DNA of 19,255 bases from CALGSZ01 sp042408955 (GCA_042408955.1 JBHOQQ010000135.1:1-19255), one strand, 5' to 3'; shown: positions 8,540 through 16,525, numbered from the stretch's first letter. Notes: generated from the sequence alone by a model not told the origin. Numbers and translations: made by a program.

Positions 8540-10006
8540 ATGGGGATCGAGCACGTGAATGACGAAGCACGCTCCGCGGACCAGAGCCAAGCGACGCCGG
8601 GCCCCCGCGTCTCGGCACCGTCCTTTGCTGGCAAGCGCGTGACGGTGATGGGACTCGGGACCCGCGAAGGGGGCGTGGGGGTGACACGCTATCTCGCGGA
8701 GCAGGGCGCGCTGGTCACGGTCACCGATCTGAAGTCCGAGGCAGAGCTTGCTGAGCCGCTGCGCCGCCTGGCCGATCTTCCCATCCGCTACGTGTTCGGG
8801 AGACATGAGGAGCGGGACTTCACCCCCGAGGGAGCGGACCTGATCGTGCGGAACCCGACGGTGCGGCGCTCCTCGAAATTCTTGCAGCTTGCGCGGGCGA
8901 CGGGTGTGCCGATCGAGATGGAGATGTCCCTCTTTCTCCGCGCCTGCCCGGCTCCCGTGATCGGCGTGACGGGCACGAAGGGCAAAACGACGACCGCCAC
9001 CCTCTGCGCGGCCATGCTGCGCGCGTGGGACAAGCGCACGGTGCTCGCTGGCAACATGGGCATCAGCGCAGTCGGGCAGCTCGATCGCATATCGCCAGAT
9101 ACGCCCGTTGTCCTCGAAATTTCGAGCTGGCAGCTTGAAGCACTCGACGAGCATGGACTCTCCCCCCATATCGCGGTGCTCACGAACATCTCGGAAGATC
9201 ACCTCGATACCTATGCCAACTTTGCCGAGTACGCGGACACCAAGCGCAGCATTGCCCGGCACCAAGCACCGGGGGATGCCCTCGTCGTCAATGCCGACGA
9301 CACGGAAGCCTGGCAAGCGGCGGCGTTGACTCGTGGGCGCGTGGTGCCGTTTGGCGCACGCGACCGCGGGGGAGATGGCTGCTGGATCACCAGTGAAGGA
9401 GTGCGTGCTCGCATTGGGGAGGTGGATGCGGTGATCCCCATGCCAGCCGGATGGGGCGAGCATCGCGTCGCGAACGCAGCGGCGGCGATAGCGGCGGCGA
9501 TGCTGCGTGGGGCACCGGTGGAGGCAGTCGTGGCAGGGCTGGCCGCCTTCCCCGGCGTCAAGGACCGCGAAGAGGTGGTGGCGGAAATCGATGGCGTGCT
9601 CTTCATCAATGACACCGCTGCGACCGCGCCGGCCGCAACCGTTGCAGCGCTGCGCTCCCACGCGGGCAGCCGCATCCACCTGATCGCGGGAGGGGCGGAC
9701 AAGCGGCTCAATCTTTGGCCACTGGCCAGGGCGGCACAGGATGTGGGAGCTGTGGTCTACTTACTCGCCGGGAGCGCCACGCCCAGGTTGGGAGAGATGC
9801 TCGCAGCAGGCCAGGTACCAGTCCACGGTCCCTTTGACAGCATGACGGCGGCCGTCGAGGCAGCCGCCGGGGCGGCCCGGCCCGGAGAGGTTGTGCTGTT
9901 GTCGCCCGGCTGCGCAAGCTTTGGACTCTTTCGGGATGAATTCGAGCGAGGGGAGCGGTTCCGGCAAGCCGTACGATCCCTCTTGGCGCATCGAGAACAA
10001 CAATGA
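8540..10006 (+). CDS. murD: UDP-N-acetylmuramoyl-L-alanine--D-glutamate ligase MurD
   Basis: A 488-aa Mur ligase that adds D-Glu to UDP-MurNAc-L-Ala. Seen: N-terminal Rossmann-like MGLGTREGG (37-45), P-loop GVTGTKGKTTT (142-152), EISSWQLE (193-200), NISEDHLDTY (216-225), likely carbamylated K235 (ADTKRS) and the MurD C-terminal signature LSPGCASFGLFRDEFERGERF (454-474). The D-Glu-binding loop, NDSKATN in E. coli, reads NDTAATA (357-363), lacking the Lys. Variants of the ND-x-x-A-T/S-x-P type occur in other phyla. The start is uncertain: ATG 8540 or GTG 8555, both leaving a 20-30 residue non-conserved N terminus. It ends in an ATGA overlap with murC. ftsW and murG, which often separate murD and murC, are missing. 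Confidence 0.94.
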   Translation: MGIEHVNDEARSADQSQATPGPRVSAPSFAGKRVTVMGLGTREGGVGVTRYLAEQGALVTVTDLKSEAELAEPLRRLADLPIRYVFGRHEERDFTPEGADLIVRNPTVRRSSKFLQLARATGVPIEMEMSLFLRACPAPVIGVTGTKGKTTTATLCAAMLRAWDKRTVLAGNMGISAVGQLDRISPDTPVVLEISSWQLEALDEHGLSPHIAVLTNISEDHLDTYANFAEYADTKRSIARHQAPGDALVVNADDTEAWQAAALTRGRVVPFGARDRGGDGCWITSEGVRARIGEVDAVIPMPAGWGEHRVANAAAAIAAAMLRGAPVEAVVAGLAAFPGVKDREEVVAEIDGVLFINDTAATAPAATVAALRSHAGSRIHLIAGGADKRLNLWPLARAAQDVGAVVYLLAGSATPRLGEMLAAGQVPVHGPFDSMTAAVEAAAGAARPGEVVLLSPGCASFGLFRDEFERGERFRQAVRSLLAHREQQ

Positions 10007-11397
10007 CTACCCGGCAGCCGCAGACCACCTTACCAGCAGCGCCCGCGCGGATTCACTTCGTCGGCATTGGCGGTATCGGCATGAGCGGGTTGGCCCGCAT
10101 CCTTCATGCCTGGGGCTACCGCGTGAGCGGCTCTGACGCCACCGCTTCCGAGCAAACGGCGGCACTGGAGGCGCTTGGCATTCCAGTCAATATTGGCCAC
10201 ACCGACGTTGAGCGGGCGGCCAGCGCCGATCTCCTGGTCGACACGAAGGCGGCACGCCGCGAAAATCCCGAGTTGCAGGCTGCTGCACACGCTGGGGTGC
10301 CGCGTGTTGCCAGGGGCGAGCTGCTCGCCATGATCGCCAATGAGCGGCGGTGCGTCGCGGTTGCCGGCTCGCATGGGAAATCCACCACCAGTGCGATGAT
10401 CGTCTCCGCGCTCCGCGCGTTGGGACGCGATCCAACGTATGCCGTCGGCGCGGTGCTCACCGAAACAGGAGCCAACGCCGGTCCTGGACAGGGCGACACG
10501 GCCGTGGTGGAGGCGGATGAGTTCGATCACGCGTTTCTCTGGCTACGGCCGGAGGTCGCTGTCATCACCAACATCGACTACGATCATCCGGATATTTTCC
10601 CGAGCCAAGAGCACTATGACGCCGATTTCGCGGCCTTCGCCGGGTGTGTCCGCAACGGCGGCACTGTGGTGCTGGCGGCAGACGATCCGGGGTGCCAGCG
10701 CGTGCTTGCCCGGCCTGAGTTCCCGCGGCATCTGCGCATCGTGACATTTGGCGAGTCGGCAGACGCGGCATGGCAGGTCTGCGCCGGCGATGGCCGCTGG
10801 ATCGCGCGGACGCCAGAAGGTACGGAGATACCCTTTTGCCTCCAAGGGCCGGGCCGGCATAACGCGCGCAACGCACTGGCGGCAGCGGCTGCGCTGGCCG
10901 CGCTGGGGTGCGAGCCGGGCGCGACACTCGCCGCACTAGCTCGGTTTCGTGGCATCCGGCGCCGGTTCGAGCTCAAGGGAGAAGCGCGCGGGGTGCTGGT
11001 CATCGATGATTACGGACATCATCCCACGGAGATCGCGGCAACGCTGCGCGCGGCGCGTGAGCGGTATCCTGGGCGACGGCTTTGGGCCGTCTTTCAGCCA
11101 CATACCTTCAGCCGGACGAGAGCGCTGCTGCATGAGTTCGCCGGCGCGTTTGGCGATGCGGACGAGGTGATGATCCTCGAAATCTACCCATCGCGGGAAA
11201 CGGACTCGCTCGGCATCAGCGCTGAGGATATGCGCAGCCTGATGACCAAGCGCCCACATGCCGCGGACCGGCCGGCCGACGCAGCAGCGTTGCTGGCGAC
11301 GCTGGTCCAACCTGGAGATGTGGTCCTCACCATCGGGGCTGGCGATGTTACGGCGGTGGGGCCGCTCCTCCTGAGCGTGTTGAGGGAGCGAGCGTGA
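10003..11397 (+). CDS. murC: UDP-N-acetylmuramate--L-alanine ligase MurC
   Basis: A 464-aa Mur ligase catalysing the first amino-acid addition, L-Ala onto UDP-MurNAc. The N-terminal nucleotide-sugar domain shows HFVGIGGIGMSGLA (18-31), SGSD and NPEL; the ATP domain shows VAGSHGKSTTSAM (120-132, Ser where Thr is common), EADEFD (170-175) and TNIDYDHPD; the C-terminal domain has FRGIRRRFE and the MurC hallmark DDYGHHPTEI (335-344). The start codon overlaps the murD stop (ATGA, 10003-10006) and its own stop overlaps the murB GTG start (GTGA), pointing to coupled translation. Confidence 0.97.
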   Translation: MTTRQPQTTLPAAPARIHFVGIGGIGMSGLARILHAWGYRVSGSDATASEQTAALEALGIPVNIGHTDVERAASADLLVDTKAARRENPELQAAAHAGVPRVARGELLAMIANERRCVAVAGSHGKSTTSAMIVSALRALGRDPTYAVGAVLTETGANAGPGQGDTAVVEADEFDHAFLWLRPEVAVITNIDYDHPDIFPSQEHYDADFAAFAGCVRNGGTVVLAADDPGCQRVLARPEFPRHLRIVTFGESADAAWQVCAGDGRWIARTPEGTEIPFCLQGPGRHNARNALAAAAALAALGCEPGATLAALARFRGIRRRFELKGEARGVLVIDDYGHHPTEIAATLRAARERYPGRRLWAVFQPHTFSRTRALLHEFAGAFGDADEVMILEIYPSRETDSLGISAEDMRSLMTKRPHAADRPADAAALLATLVQPGDVVLTIGAGDVTAVGPLLLSVLRERA

Positions 11398-12434
11398 CGG
11401 CACACGACCAGCAAGGAAGTGTCAGGGTGACGGAAGTCGATCTCGCGCCGGGCACGAGCAACGGACGGGTAAGCCAGCCGAGGCGGACGCAACGCGCCGG
11501 CTCCCCAACACGAAGCATTCCTGGATTCCCTCATCTGACGGTGCTGGAAAACTCTCCGATGTCGCTCCATACCACCTGGCGCATTGGGGGGCCAGCCGAT
11601 TTTCTCGTTCGTGCTCCAACCCCGGACGACCTGATTGCCGCCGTGGCATGGGCGCGGGAGGAGCGGCTGCCGGTGACCGTGATCGGTGGTGGCAGCAATT
11701 TGCTGGTGGGAGACCAGGGTATCCGCGGCCTCGTCATCTTGGCGCGAACGCCGGGCGAGCGCGCTGAGCGCCTGCTGACCGTGGAGGATGGCGGGGATCA
11801 CGTGGTGCTGCGCGCGGGCGCCCCGGCGCCGCTCTCCTGGGTTGGCCGGTATTGCTGCGAGCGCGGCTGGGCGGGGATGGAGTGGGCGGTGGGGCTACCG
11901 GGCACGATCGGCGGGGCGACTGTCAACAACGCGGGTGCGCATGGAACCGAGCAGAAGGATCATCTCGTCGCTGTTGTTGTTCTCGACAACAATGGGAGCG
12001 TGCGTACGGTGGAGCGCGACTGGCTGGCTCCGGCCTATCGCTACACGACGTTGAAAGCGGCTGCCCGGCCACGGCCTCATCATGTGCTGGAGGTGGTCAT
12101 GCGCCTCCCGAAAGCGGACCCGAGGGAGCTGACGCGCTTGGCCGAGGAGCATGCCGAGTACCGGCGGAGCACCCAACCGACCGGGGCGTGTGCCGGCTCG
12201 ACCTTCACCAATCCACCAGGCGATTTCGCGGGGCGGCTGCTGGAGGCGGCCGGATTGAAGGGCTTCGCGGTGGGGGCGGTTGCCTTTTCGACGAAACACT
12301 GCAACTTTATCGTCAACGCGGGCGGCGGGACGGCGGCGCAAGTCCGCGAGCTGATCGCGATCGCGCAGGAGCGCGTGCTGGAGCGGTTCGGCGTGCATTT
12401 GGAGCCGGAAATAGAGGAGCTTGGCGAGTTTTAG
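11394..12434 (+). CDS. murB: UDP-N-acetylenolpyruvoylglucosamine reductase MurB
   Basis: A 346-aa FAD enzyme that reduces enolpyruvyl-UDP-GlcNAc to UDP-MurNAc with NADPH. The FAD-binding core shows TTWRIGGPAD (60-69), IGGGSNLLV (97-105), GMEWAVGLPGTIGGATVNNAGAHG (161-184) and YRYTTLK (215-221). The catalytic Ser is in AGSTFTNP (S269) and the catalytic Glu in LEPEIEELG (E338). The first 50 or so residues are polar and non-conserved. Two starts are possible: GTG 11394 in a GTGA overlap with murC, or GTG 11427, in frame and 7 nt behind AAGGAAG; the second would give 335 aa. ddl follows after 48 nt. Confidence 0.95.
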   Translation: MTAHDQQGSVRVTEVDLAPGTSNGRVSQPRRTQRAGSPTRSIPGFPHLTVLENSPMSLHTTWRIGGPADFLVRAPTPDDLIAAVAWAREERLPVTVIGGGSNLLVGDQGIRGLVILARTPGERAERLLTVEDGGDHVVLRAGAPAPLSWVGRYCCERGWAGMEWAVGLPGTIGGATVNNAGAHGTEQKDHLVAVVVLDNNGSVRTVERDWLAPAYRYTTLKAAARPRPHHVLEVVMRLPKADPRELTRLAEEHAEYRRSTQPTGACAGSTFTNPPGDFAGRLLEAAGLKGFAVGAVAFSTKHCNFIVNAGGGTAAQVRELIAIAQERVLERFGVHLEPEIEELGEF

Positions 12435-12482
12435 CCGGATGGCAGCCGCCGGATCTCGCCACGCAAGCGGAGAGCATTGACC

Positions 12483-13595
12483 ATGACGCAAGCGAACGCT
12501 GGTGGACATGACCGGGGCCGAATTCGCGTGGCCGTGGTGTTTGGGGGGCAATCGGCGGAACACGACGTCTCTCTGCGCTCGGCCCAGACGGTGATGGCTG
12601 CGCTCGACCCGGCCAAGTACGAGGTGGTGCCAATCGGCATTACCCGCGAAGGCCGGTGGCTGGCTGGGGGAGACCCGTTTCATCAGCTTGCCGCGCAATC
12701 CCCCCTGTTCGCCGTTGCCGACGGGAGGAGCGTGGCGACGAACGGGCTCGTCGAGGCGGCGACGCCAGCGGCACTGGCGACCGTCTTTGCTGGGGGGTTG
12801 GACGTTGTTTTCCCGGTGCTGCATGGGCCGATGGGCGAGGATGGCACCGTGCAGGGGTTCCTGGAATTGACAGGGGTGCCCTACGTCGGCGCCGGGGTGC
12901 TTGGCTCGGCGGTGGCGATGGACAAAGCGATCGCCAAGGAGCTGCTGGCACGGGCTGGGTTGCCACAGGCGCCCTGGATCACGATCCGGCGCAGTGAATG
13001 GGAGCGCGATCCTGAGGCGATCTGCCGGCGCGTTGTTGATACGCTGGGGTTCCCGTGCTTTACCAAACCGGCGAACCTCGGCTCGAGCGTGGGCATCACC
13101 AAGGTGCATGACCTCGCTGAGCTCCCTGATGGCATCAACGAAGCCGCGTGCTATGACCGGAAGATCGTGATCGAGCAAGGCATTGATGCGCGTGAGCTTG
13201 AGGTCTCGGTATTGGGGAATGATGAGCCAGTCGCGTCAGTCGCTGGTGAGATTGTGCCCTGCAACGAGTTCTACGATTATGATGCGAAATATATCGATGA
13301 CCGGTCTGAACTGATCATTCCCGCGCCCGTGCCATGTGAGGTGATGGAGCGGGTGCAGGAGCTCGCGGTCGCGGCGTTCCGAGCACTTGATTTGGCGGGA
13401 ATGGCGCGTGTTGATTTCTTTTTGGAGCGGAAGACACACCAGCTCTATGTTAATGAGGTCAATACGATCCCTGGGTTCACGTCCATCAGCATGTATCCAA
13501 AACTGTGGGAAGCAAGCGGACTTCCGCTGCCGGAGCTTGTCGACCGGCTGATTGAATTAGCTCTCGAGCGGCATGCCGGCCGGCAGCGCCACTGA
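12483..13595 (+). CDS. ddl: D-alanine--D-alanine ligase
   Basis: A 370-aa ATP-grasp enzyme that makes the D-Ala-D-Ala dipeptide used by MurF. Seen: VVFGGQSAEHDVSL near the N terminus, LHGPMGEDGTVQGFLE, the ATP-grasp lysine and glycine loop KPANLGSSVGITK, EFYDYDAKY with the Tyr typical of D-Ala-D-Ala (not D-Ala-D-lactate) ligases, and the metal-binding NEVNTIPGFTSISMYPKL. Length and inserts fit the long DdlA-type. ATG 12483 was chosen over TTG 12477 because GGAGAG lies 8 nt before the ATG but only 2 nt before the TTG. It is the last gene before the long ftsZ leader. Confidence 0.96.
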   Translation: MTQANAGGHDRGRIRVAVVFGGQSAEHDVSLRSAQTVMAALDPAKYEVVPIGITREGRWLAGGDPFHQLAAQSPLFAVADGRSVATNGLVEAATPAALATVFAGGLDVVFPVLHGPMGEDGTVQGFLELTGVPYVGAGVLGSAVAMDKAIAKELLARAGLPQAPWITIRRSEWERDPEAICRRVVDTLGFPCFTKPANLGSSVGITKVHDLAELPDGINEAACYDRKIVIEQGIDARELEVSVLGNDEPVASVAGEIVPCNEFYDYDAKYIDDRSELIIPAPVPCEVMERVQELAVAAFRALDLAGMARVDFFLERKTHQLYVNEVNTIPGFTSISMYPKLWEASGLPLPELVDRLIELALERHAGRQRH

Positions 13596-14144
13596 GGTGT
13601 GAAGGGACAAGTTGTCCGTATAGGGTGGACTGACACGAGCAGCCGGAAGAGGCGTCGTCGTGGTATACTCCGGCGCCAGCGACCGACGGCTATGGAGCTC
13701 TCACGGTGCTTTGGCGTCCTCACTCATGGCCTATCGGGGGTCGGGTCGGCGCGGGGCCTCGGATGGAGCCGGAATAACCGTGGGACGGGGGGCTCGTGAG
13801 CTGGCGAACCGGTGTGGAGGGCTGCACGGTGCACGCTAGTCGGTCGCGAAGGAACGCGCCGCGTGCGAGGTGCAGGTTCAGGAACCGGCTGTCGCATGCC
13901 ATGCGCCGGAAGCGTTGGGTACGCTTGCGGTGGGGTGGGGAAGATGGCGATGCAGACCCAAGGACAACGTCCAACGCCGGGCTTGGGCCGTCGGGAAAGT
14001 CAACGCAACACCCCGTCTGAGCACGGAGGAAAGTTTGGACCGTTTGTGCATACGCGGCCAAACATCTCTCCGCCACCGGGTTCGCGGGCTCAATCTCCGG
14101 GCCATGCTCCGGAGCCAGCCACACATCCAGAAAACAGGCTACCG
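13596..14144 (+). other. Long ftsZ leader / intergenic region of 549 nt with no clear gene
   Basis: This is the largest gap inside the cluster, where ftsQ and ftsA stand in many bacteria. I see no FtsQ- or FtsA-like peptide in any frame. It holds an extended -10 element (13661-13669), small hairpins such as CGCATG-C-CATGCG and the 6-bp stem 14095-14100/14109-14114, and a G-rich TGGGGTGGGG at 13931-13940. The frame of ftsZ is open without a stop through much of it (from about 13812). It may be an untranslated leader, an N-terminal extension of FtsZ or a remnant of lost genes. I did not find the RNase P, SRP or tmRNA signatures. Confidence 0.5.
13661..13669 (+). promoter_or_regulatory. Extended -10 promoter element TGGTATACT upstream of ftsZ
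   Basis: TGn followed by TATACT (13664-13669) is a good extended -10; no convincing -35 lies at 16-18 bp. It would give ftsZ and nrdR their own transcript with a leader of about 470 nt, separate from the mraZ promoter. Confidence 0.45.
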
Positions 14145-15284
14145 ATGTCCAATAGCTTTGCCAGAATAAAGGTAATCGGCGTTGGCGGCGCCGGGGGAAA
14201 CGCGATCAACCGGATGATCGACGCCGGGGTTGATGGGGTGGAGTTCGTTGCCGTCAACACCGATGCCCAGGCGCTTCTCAACAGCGCGGCGCAAATCTCC
14301 GTGCGGATCGGCGACAAGCTCACGAAGGGGCTTGGCGCAGGTGGGCGCCCAGAAGTTGGGATGCGCGCCGCCGAGGAGAGTGCGGAGCAGCTTGCCGAGC
14401 TTGTTCGCGATACGGATATGGTCTTCATTACCGCGGGCATGGGCGGCGGCACCGGCACGGGTGCTTCGCCGGTGATCGCGAAGCTGGCAAAGTCGTCTGG
14501 CGCGCTGACTGTTGGCGTGGTGACGCGCCCGTTTGATTTCGAGGGGAGCCGGCGGCGGCGGGCGGCCGAAGAGGGAATTGCCGCGCTGCGTGAAGCGGTG
14601 GATGCCCTGATCACAATTCCGAATCAGCGGCTCCTTGACATGGTGGATCCCAAAACGTCGATAACCGATGCGTTCCGCATGGCCGATGATGTGCTGCGGC
14701 AGGGCATCGCGGGTATTTCCGACCTGATTACGAAGCCTGGAATCATCAATCTGGATTTTGCTGACGTGCGCACGATCATGCGCGATGCTGGCTCGGCCCT
14801 GATGGCGATTGGTCACGGTGTCGGCGAAACTCGCTGCATTGATGCGGCCAAGGAGGCAATCGAGAGTCCATTGCTGGAGACCAGCATTCAAGGAGCGACC
14901 GGGGTGTTGTACAACATCACCGGGGGCTCCAACCTCACACTCATTGAGACCAGCGAGGCGGCGGAAATCATCCGGGCGGCTGTCGATGAGGATGCGGAAA
15001 TCTTCTATGGCACTTCGATTGACGAGTCGCTCGGCGATGCCGTCATGATCACGCTAATCGCCACGGGCTTCCAGGACCAGGCACCGATGTCGGATCGCGT
15101 GAGCCGGAGGCCAGTTTCGCGGTATCCGGCGCAACCGCCGGCCGGGCGAGACCGTGACCGCGTCTACCGGATCGCGCAGCCGGAGCCAGCCGCGCCCAGG
15201 CAGCAGCCGCATGCCGCGCCGATTCTGCCGGACGACGACTGGGACAGCGAGTCGAGTCTCATTCGCTTCCTCCGTGAACGGTGA
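14145..15284 (+). CDS. ftsZ: Cell division protein FtsZ
   Basis: A 379-aa tubulin-like GTPase that polymerises into the Z ring. The nucleotide-binding GVGGAGGNA (12-20), the tubulin signature GGGTGTG (100-106), TRPF..EG (128-134), NQRLL (160-164) and the catalytic T7 loop NLDFADVRTIM (202-212) are intact. A linker of about 55 residues rich in Pro, Arg and Gln (310-365) leads to the C-terminal tail DSESSLIRFLRER, which resembles the conserved FtsZ tail (xIPxFLRxx) with Arg replacing Pro. ATG 14145 gives the standard N terminus; in-frame ATGs at 13944 and 13950 would add about 65 Pro/Gly/Gln-rich residues. No ftsA is present, so the membrane tether must be encoded elsewhere, possibly SepF. Confidence 0.97.
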   Translation: MSNSFARIKVIGVGGAGGNAINRMIDAGVDGVEFVAVNTDAQALLNSAAQISVRIGDKLTKGLGAGGRPEVGMRAAEESAEQLAELVRDTDMVFITAGMGGGTGTGASPVIAKLAKSSGALTVGVVTRPFDFEGSRRRRAAEEGIAALREAVDALITIPNQRLLDMVDPKTSITDAFRMADDVLRQGIAGISDLITKPGIINLDFADVRTIMRDAGSALMAIGHGVGETRCIDAAKEAIESPLLETSIQGATGVLYNITGGSNLTLIETSEAAEIIRAAVDEDAEIFYGTSIDESLGDAVMITLIATGFQDQAPMSDRVSRRPVSRYPAQPPAGRDRDRVYRIAQPEPAAPRQQPHAAPILPDDDWDSESSLIRFLRER

Positions 15285-15376
15285 GCCGCGTCGCGAGCAC
15301 GCGACCGGGGCTGCATCGCGAAACTCGCCGCAGGATTCCAGCAGACTACCGAGCGACGTGGCGAGGAGACGCGGAA

Positions 15377-15448
15377 ATGGCTGGCTGGTCTGACCCGAAT
15401 GCCGGCGCGCTACCGCTGGGCTGGAAGCTGCCGAGCGGCTCGGAGTGA
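15377..15448 (+). CDS. Putative 23-residue small ORF coupled to nrdR
   Basis: An ATG at 15377 lies 8 nt behind AGGAG (15364-15368), a better Shine-Dalgarno than either ftsZ or nrdR has. The peptide begins MAGWSDPNAGALPLGWKLP and stops with TGA at 15446-15448, eight bases before the nrdR ATG. The GGAG just before that TGA (15442-15445) is the only ribosome site available to nrdR, so terminating ribosomes could reinitiate on nrdR. There is no membrane segment or Trp/His run typical of attenuators, only two Trp. It may be a leader peptide or a small protein. Coding is inferred from signal placement alone. Confidence 0.42.
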   Translation: MAGWSDPNAGALPLGWKLPSGSE

Positions 15449-15455
15449 AGCGACG

Positions 15456-15986
15456 ATGAGATGCCCATTTTGCCATGCGGCTGATTCCCGAGTCATCGAC
15501 AGCCGGGAAGTGAGCGGTGGTGAAACCATTCGCCGCCGGCGCGAATGTGTTCGCTGTGGGCGGCGATTTACCACCTACGAGCGGGCCGACCTGGCCGGGC
15601 TCGTGGTGGTGAAGAAGGATGGCCGCCGCCAGGAATTTGACCCGGCGAAGCTGCGCCAGAAGTTGCGCGTGGCGCTGACGAAGCGCCCGGTCGGCGAGCG
15701 GGAAATTGATGCCCTGGTGCAAAAAGTCGAGGCCGAGATGCACGCGCTCGGCACGCCCGAGGTGCCATCGAGCGCGATCGGCGAGGCGGTCCTCCGCCAT
15801 TTAAAGGAGCTTGACGAGGTGGCCTATATCCGGTTCGCATCCGTGTACCGGCAGTTTGCCGACCTGGAAGATTTGCGGCGTGAGCTTGAGGAATTGCGCC
15901 AGGCGCGGCCAGCAGCAGCCGCCGTGGCCGCTCACGACGGCTCCCCGCGATCCTTGCCGCCGGAGGGTTCATCCGGCGAGGCTTGA
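15456..15986 (+). CDS. nrdR: Transcriptional repressor NrdR
   Basis: A 176-aa zinc and ATP-cone regulator of ribonucleotide reductase genes. The N terminus is MRCPFCHAADSRVIDSR, and the zinc ribbon uses C3, C6, C31 and C34 (CVRCGRRFTTYER follows). The ATP-cone (about 47-137) begins VVVKKDGRRQEFDPAKL and ends AYIRFASVYRQFADLEDL. The protein senses ATP versus dATP and binds NrdR boxes. It is some 25 residues longer than the usual 150 because of an Ala/Pro/Ser-rich tail, whose coding DNA overlaps the antisense gene ending at 15932. The frame is open to 15399, but ATG 15456 gives the family N terminus. No NrdR box was seen nearby. Confidence 0.96.
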   Translation: MRCPFCHAADSRVIDSREVSGGETIRRRRECVRCGRRFTTYERADLAGLVVVKKDGRRQEFDPAKLRQKLRVALTKRPVGEREIDALVQKVEAEMHALGTPEVPSSAIGEAVLRHLKELDEVAYIRFASVYRQFADLEDLRRELEELRQARPAAAAVAAHDGSPRSLPPEGSSGEA

Positions 15987-16273
15987 TGTTCCCGGATAAT
16001 CTCCTCTGCCTCGGCGAGCGCTGCCTGTCGAGCGCGCTCGACCGACGGATCGACCGGGAATCCCCGGCCCCGTTGGACGATGGCACGGACGACATCCGCC
16101 GCGACGGGATCGAGCTCCAACTGACAAGCTTCATCCTGCCAGGATTTCGGAAATTGCGCGAGCAAGTGGGCGATGCGCTCGCGGAGGCCCGGCGGTGCGG
16201 ATTCTCGGTACGTGGCATCGAGCTCGCGCGCCACAGCAAGCCACTCTTTCCGCCGGAGTGTGACGCTATCCAT
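15932..16273 (-). CDS. Unknown 113-aa soluble protein
   Basis: I do not recognise a family. The start ATG (16271-16273) has AAGGAGAT 8 nt upstream, strong evidence for translation; the frame is open further upstream but without supporting signals. The protein is mostly helical and charged (MDSVTLRRKEWLAVARELDATYRE...), with a segment LLAQFPKSWQDEACQLEL around residues 33-50, an acidic helix ARQAALAEAEEIIREHQ near 84-100 and a Ser/Gly/Lys tail. There is no membrane segment or signal peptide. Its last 55 bp overlap the end of nrdR on the opposite strand, so the two transcripts would be antisense at their 3' ends. Confidence 0.75.
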   Translation of the reverse strand: MDSVTLRRKEWLAVARELDATYRESAPPGLRERIAHLLAQFPKSWQDEACQLELDPVAADVVRAIVQRGRGFPVDPSVERARQAALAEAEEIIREHQASPDEPSGGKDRGEPS

Positions 16274-16364
16274 GAGTGACGATCTCCTTACGCAGTGCTT
16301 TGGGCGTGCGCGGGGCAGGGTGATGCCTGAGTATTTTGGGGCGTGGCGCGCTGGCTTGCCAATG

Positions 16365-16373
16365 TGGTATGAT
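16365..16373 (+). promoter_or_regulatory. Extended -10 element TGGTATGAT of the zinc-ribbon gene
   Basis: TGn plus TATGAT (16368-16373) closely resembles the ftsZ-leader element TGGTATACT. A good -35 is not seen. It would give a 5' leader of about 160 nt. Confidence 0.4.
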
Positions 16374-16504
16374 AACGAGCGTTCAAGCGCTTCCTTCGTG
16401 TACGCGCTCGTAGGATTCGCCCAACTGAGTGGGCCGTTGGGGAATCGTTGCGTGTCTCGTTCCGCTGGAGCCGTTTGAGCTCGAACGTTTTCTTTTTTCG
16501 TGAG

Positions 16505-16525
16505 GCGCCGAGGAATCTCCGGCGC
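16505..16525 (+). promoter_or_regulatory. Leader hairpin close to the zinc-ribbon start codon
   Basis: GCGCCG (16505-16510) pairs with CGGCGC (16520-16525), extendable by AG/CT with one bulged C. It lies 16 nt before the ATG, next to the AGAGGG that may be the ribosome site. It could affect translation. Confidence 0.35.

Noticed and set aside
13599..13799. 66-codon frame right after ddl as an FtsQ remnant
   Set aside because: It has a basic N terminus but no membrane segment and no POTRA-like sequence.
13931..13940. TGGGGTGGGG in the ftsZ leader as a second MraZ operator
   Set aside because: The two units are 5 bp apart and unphased, unlike the 10-bp spacing before mraZ; chance is likely in G-rich DNA.
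13596..14144. RNase P, tmRNA or SRP RNA in the ftsZ leader (GAGGAAAG near 14030)
   Set aside because: Only the short GAGGAAAG matched; the conserved flanking RNase P core and the tmRNA/SRP signatures are missing.
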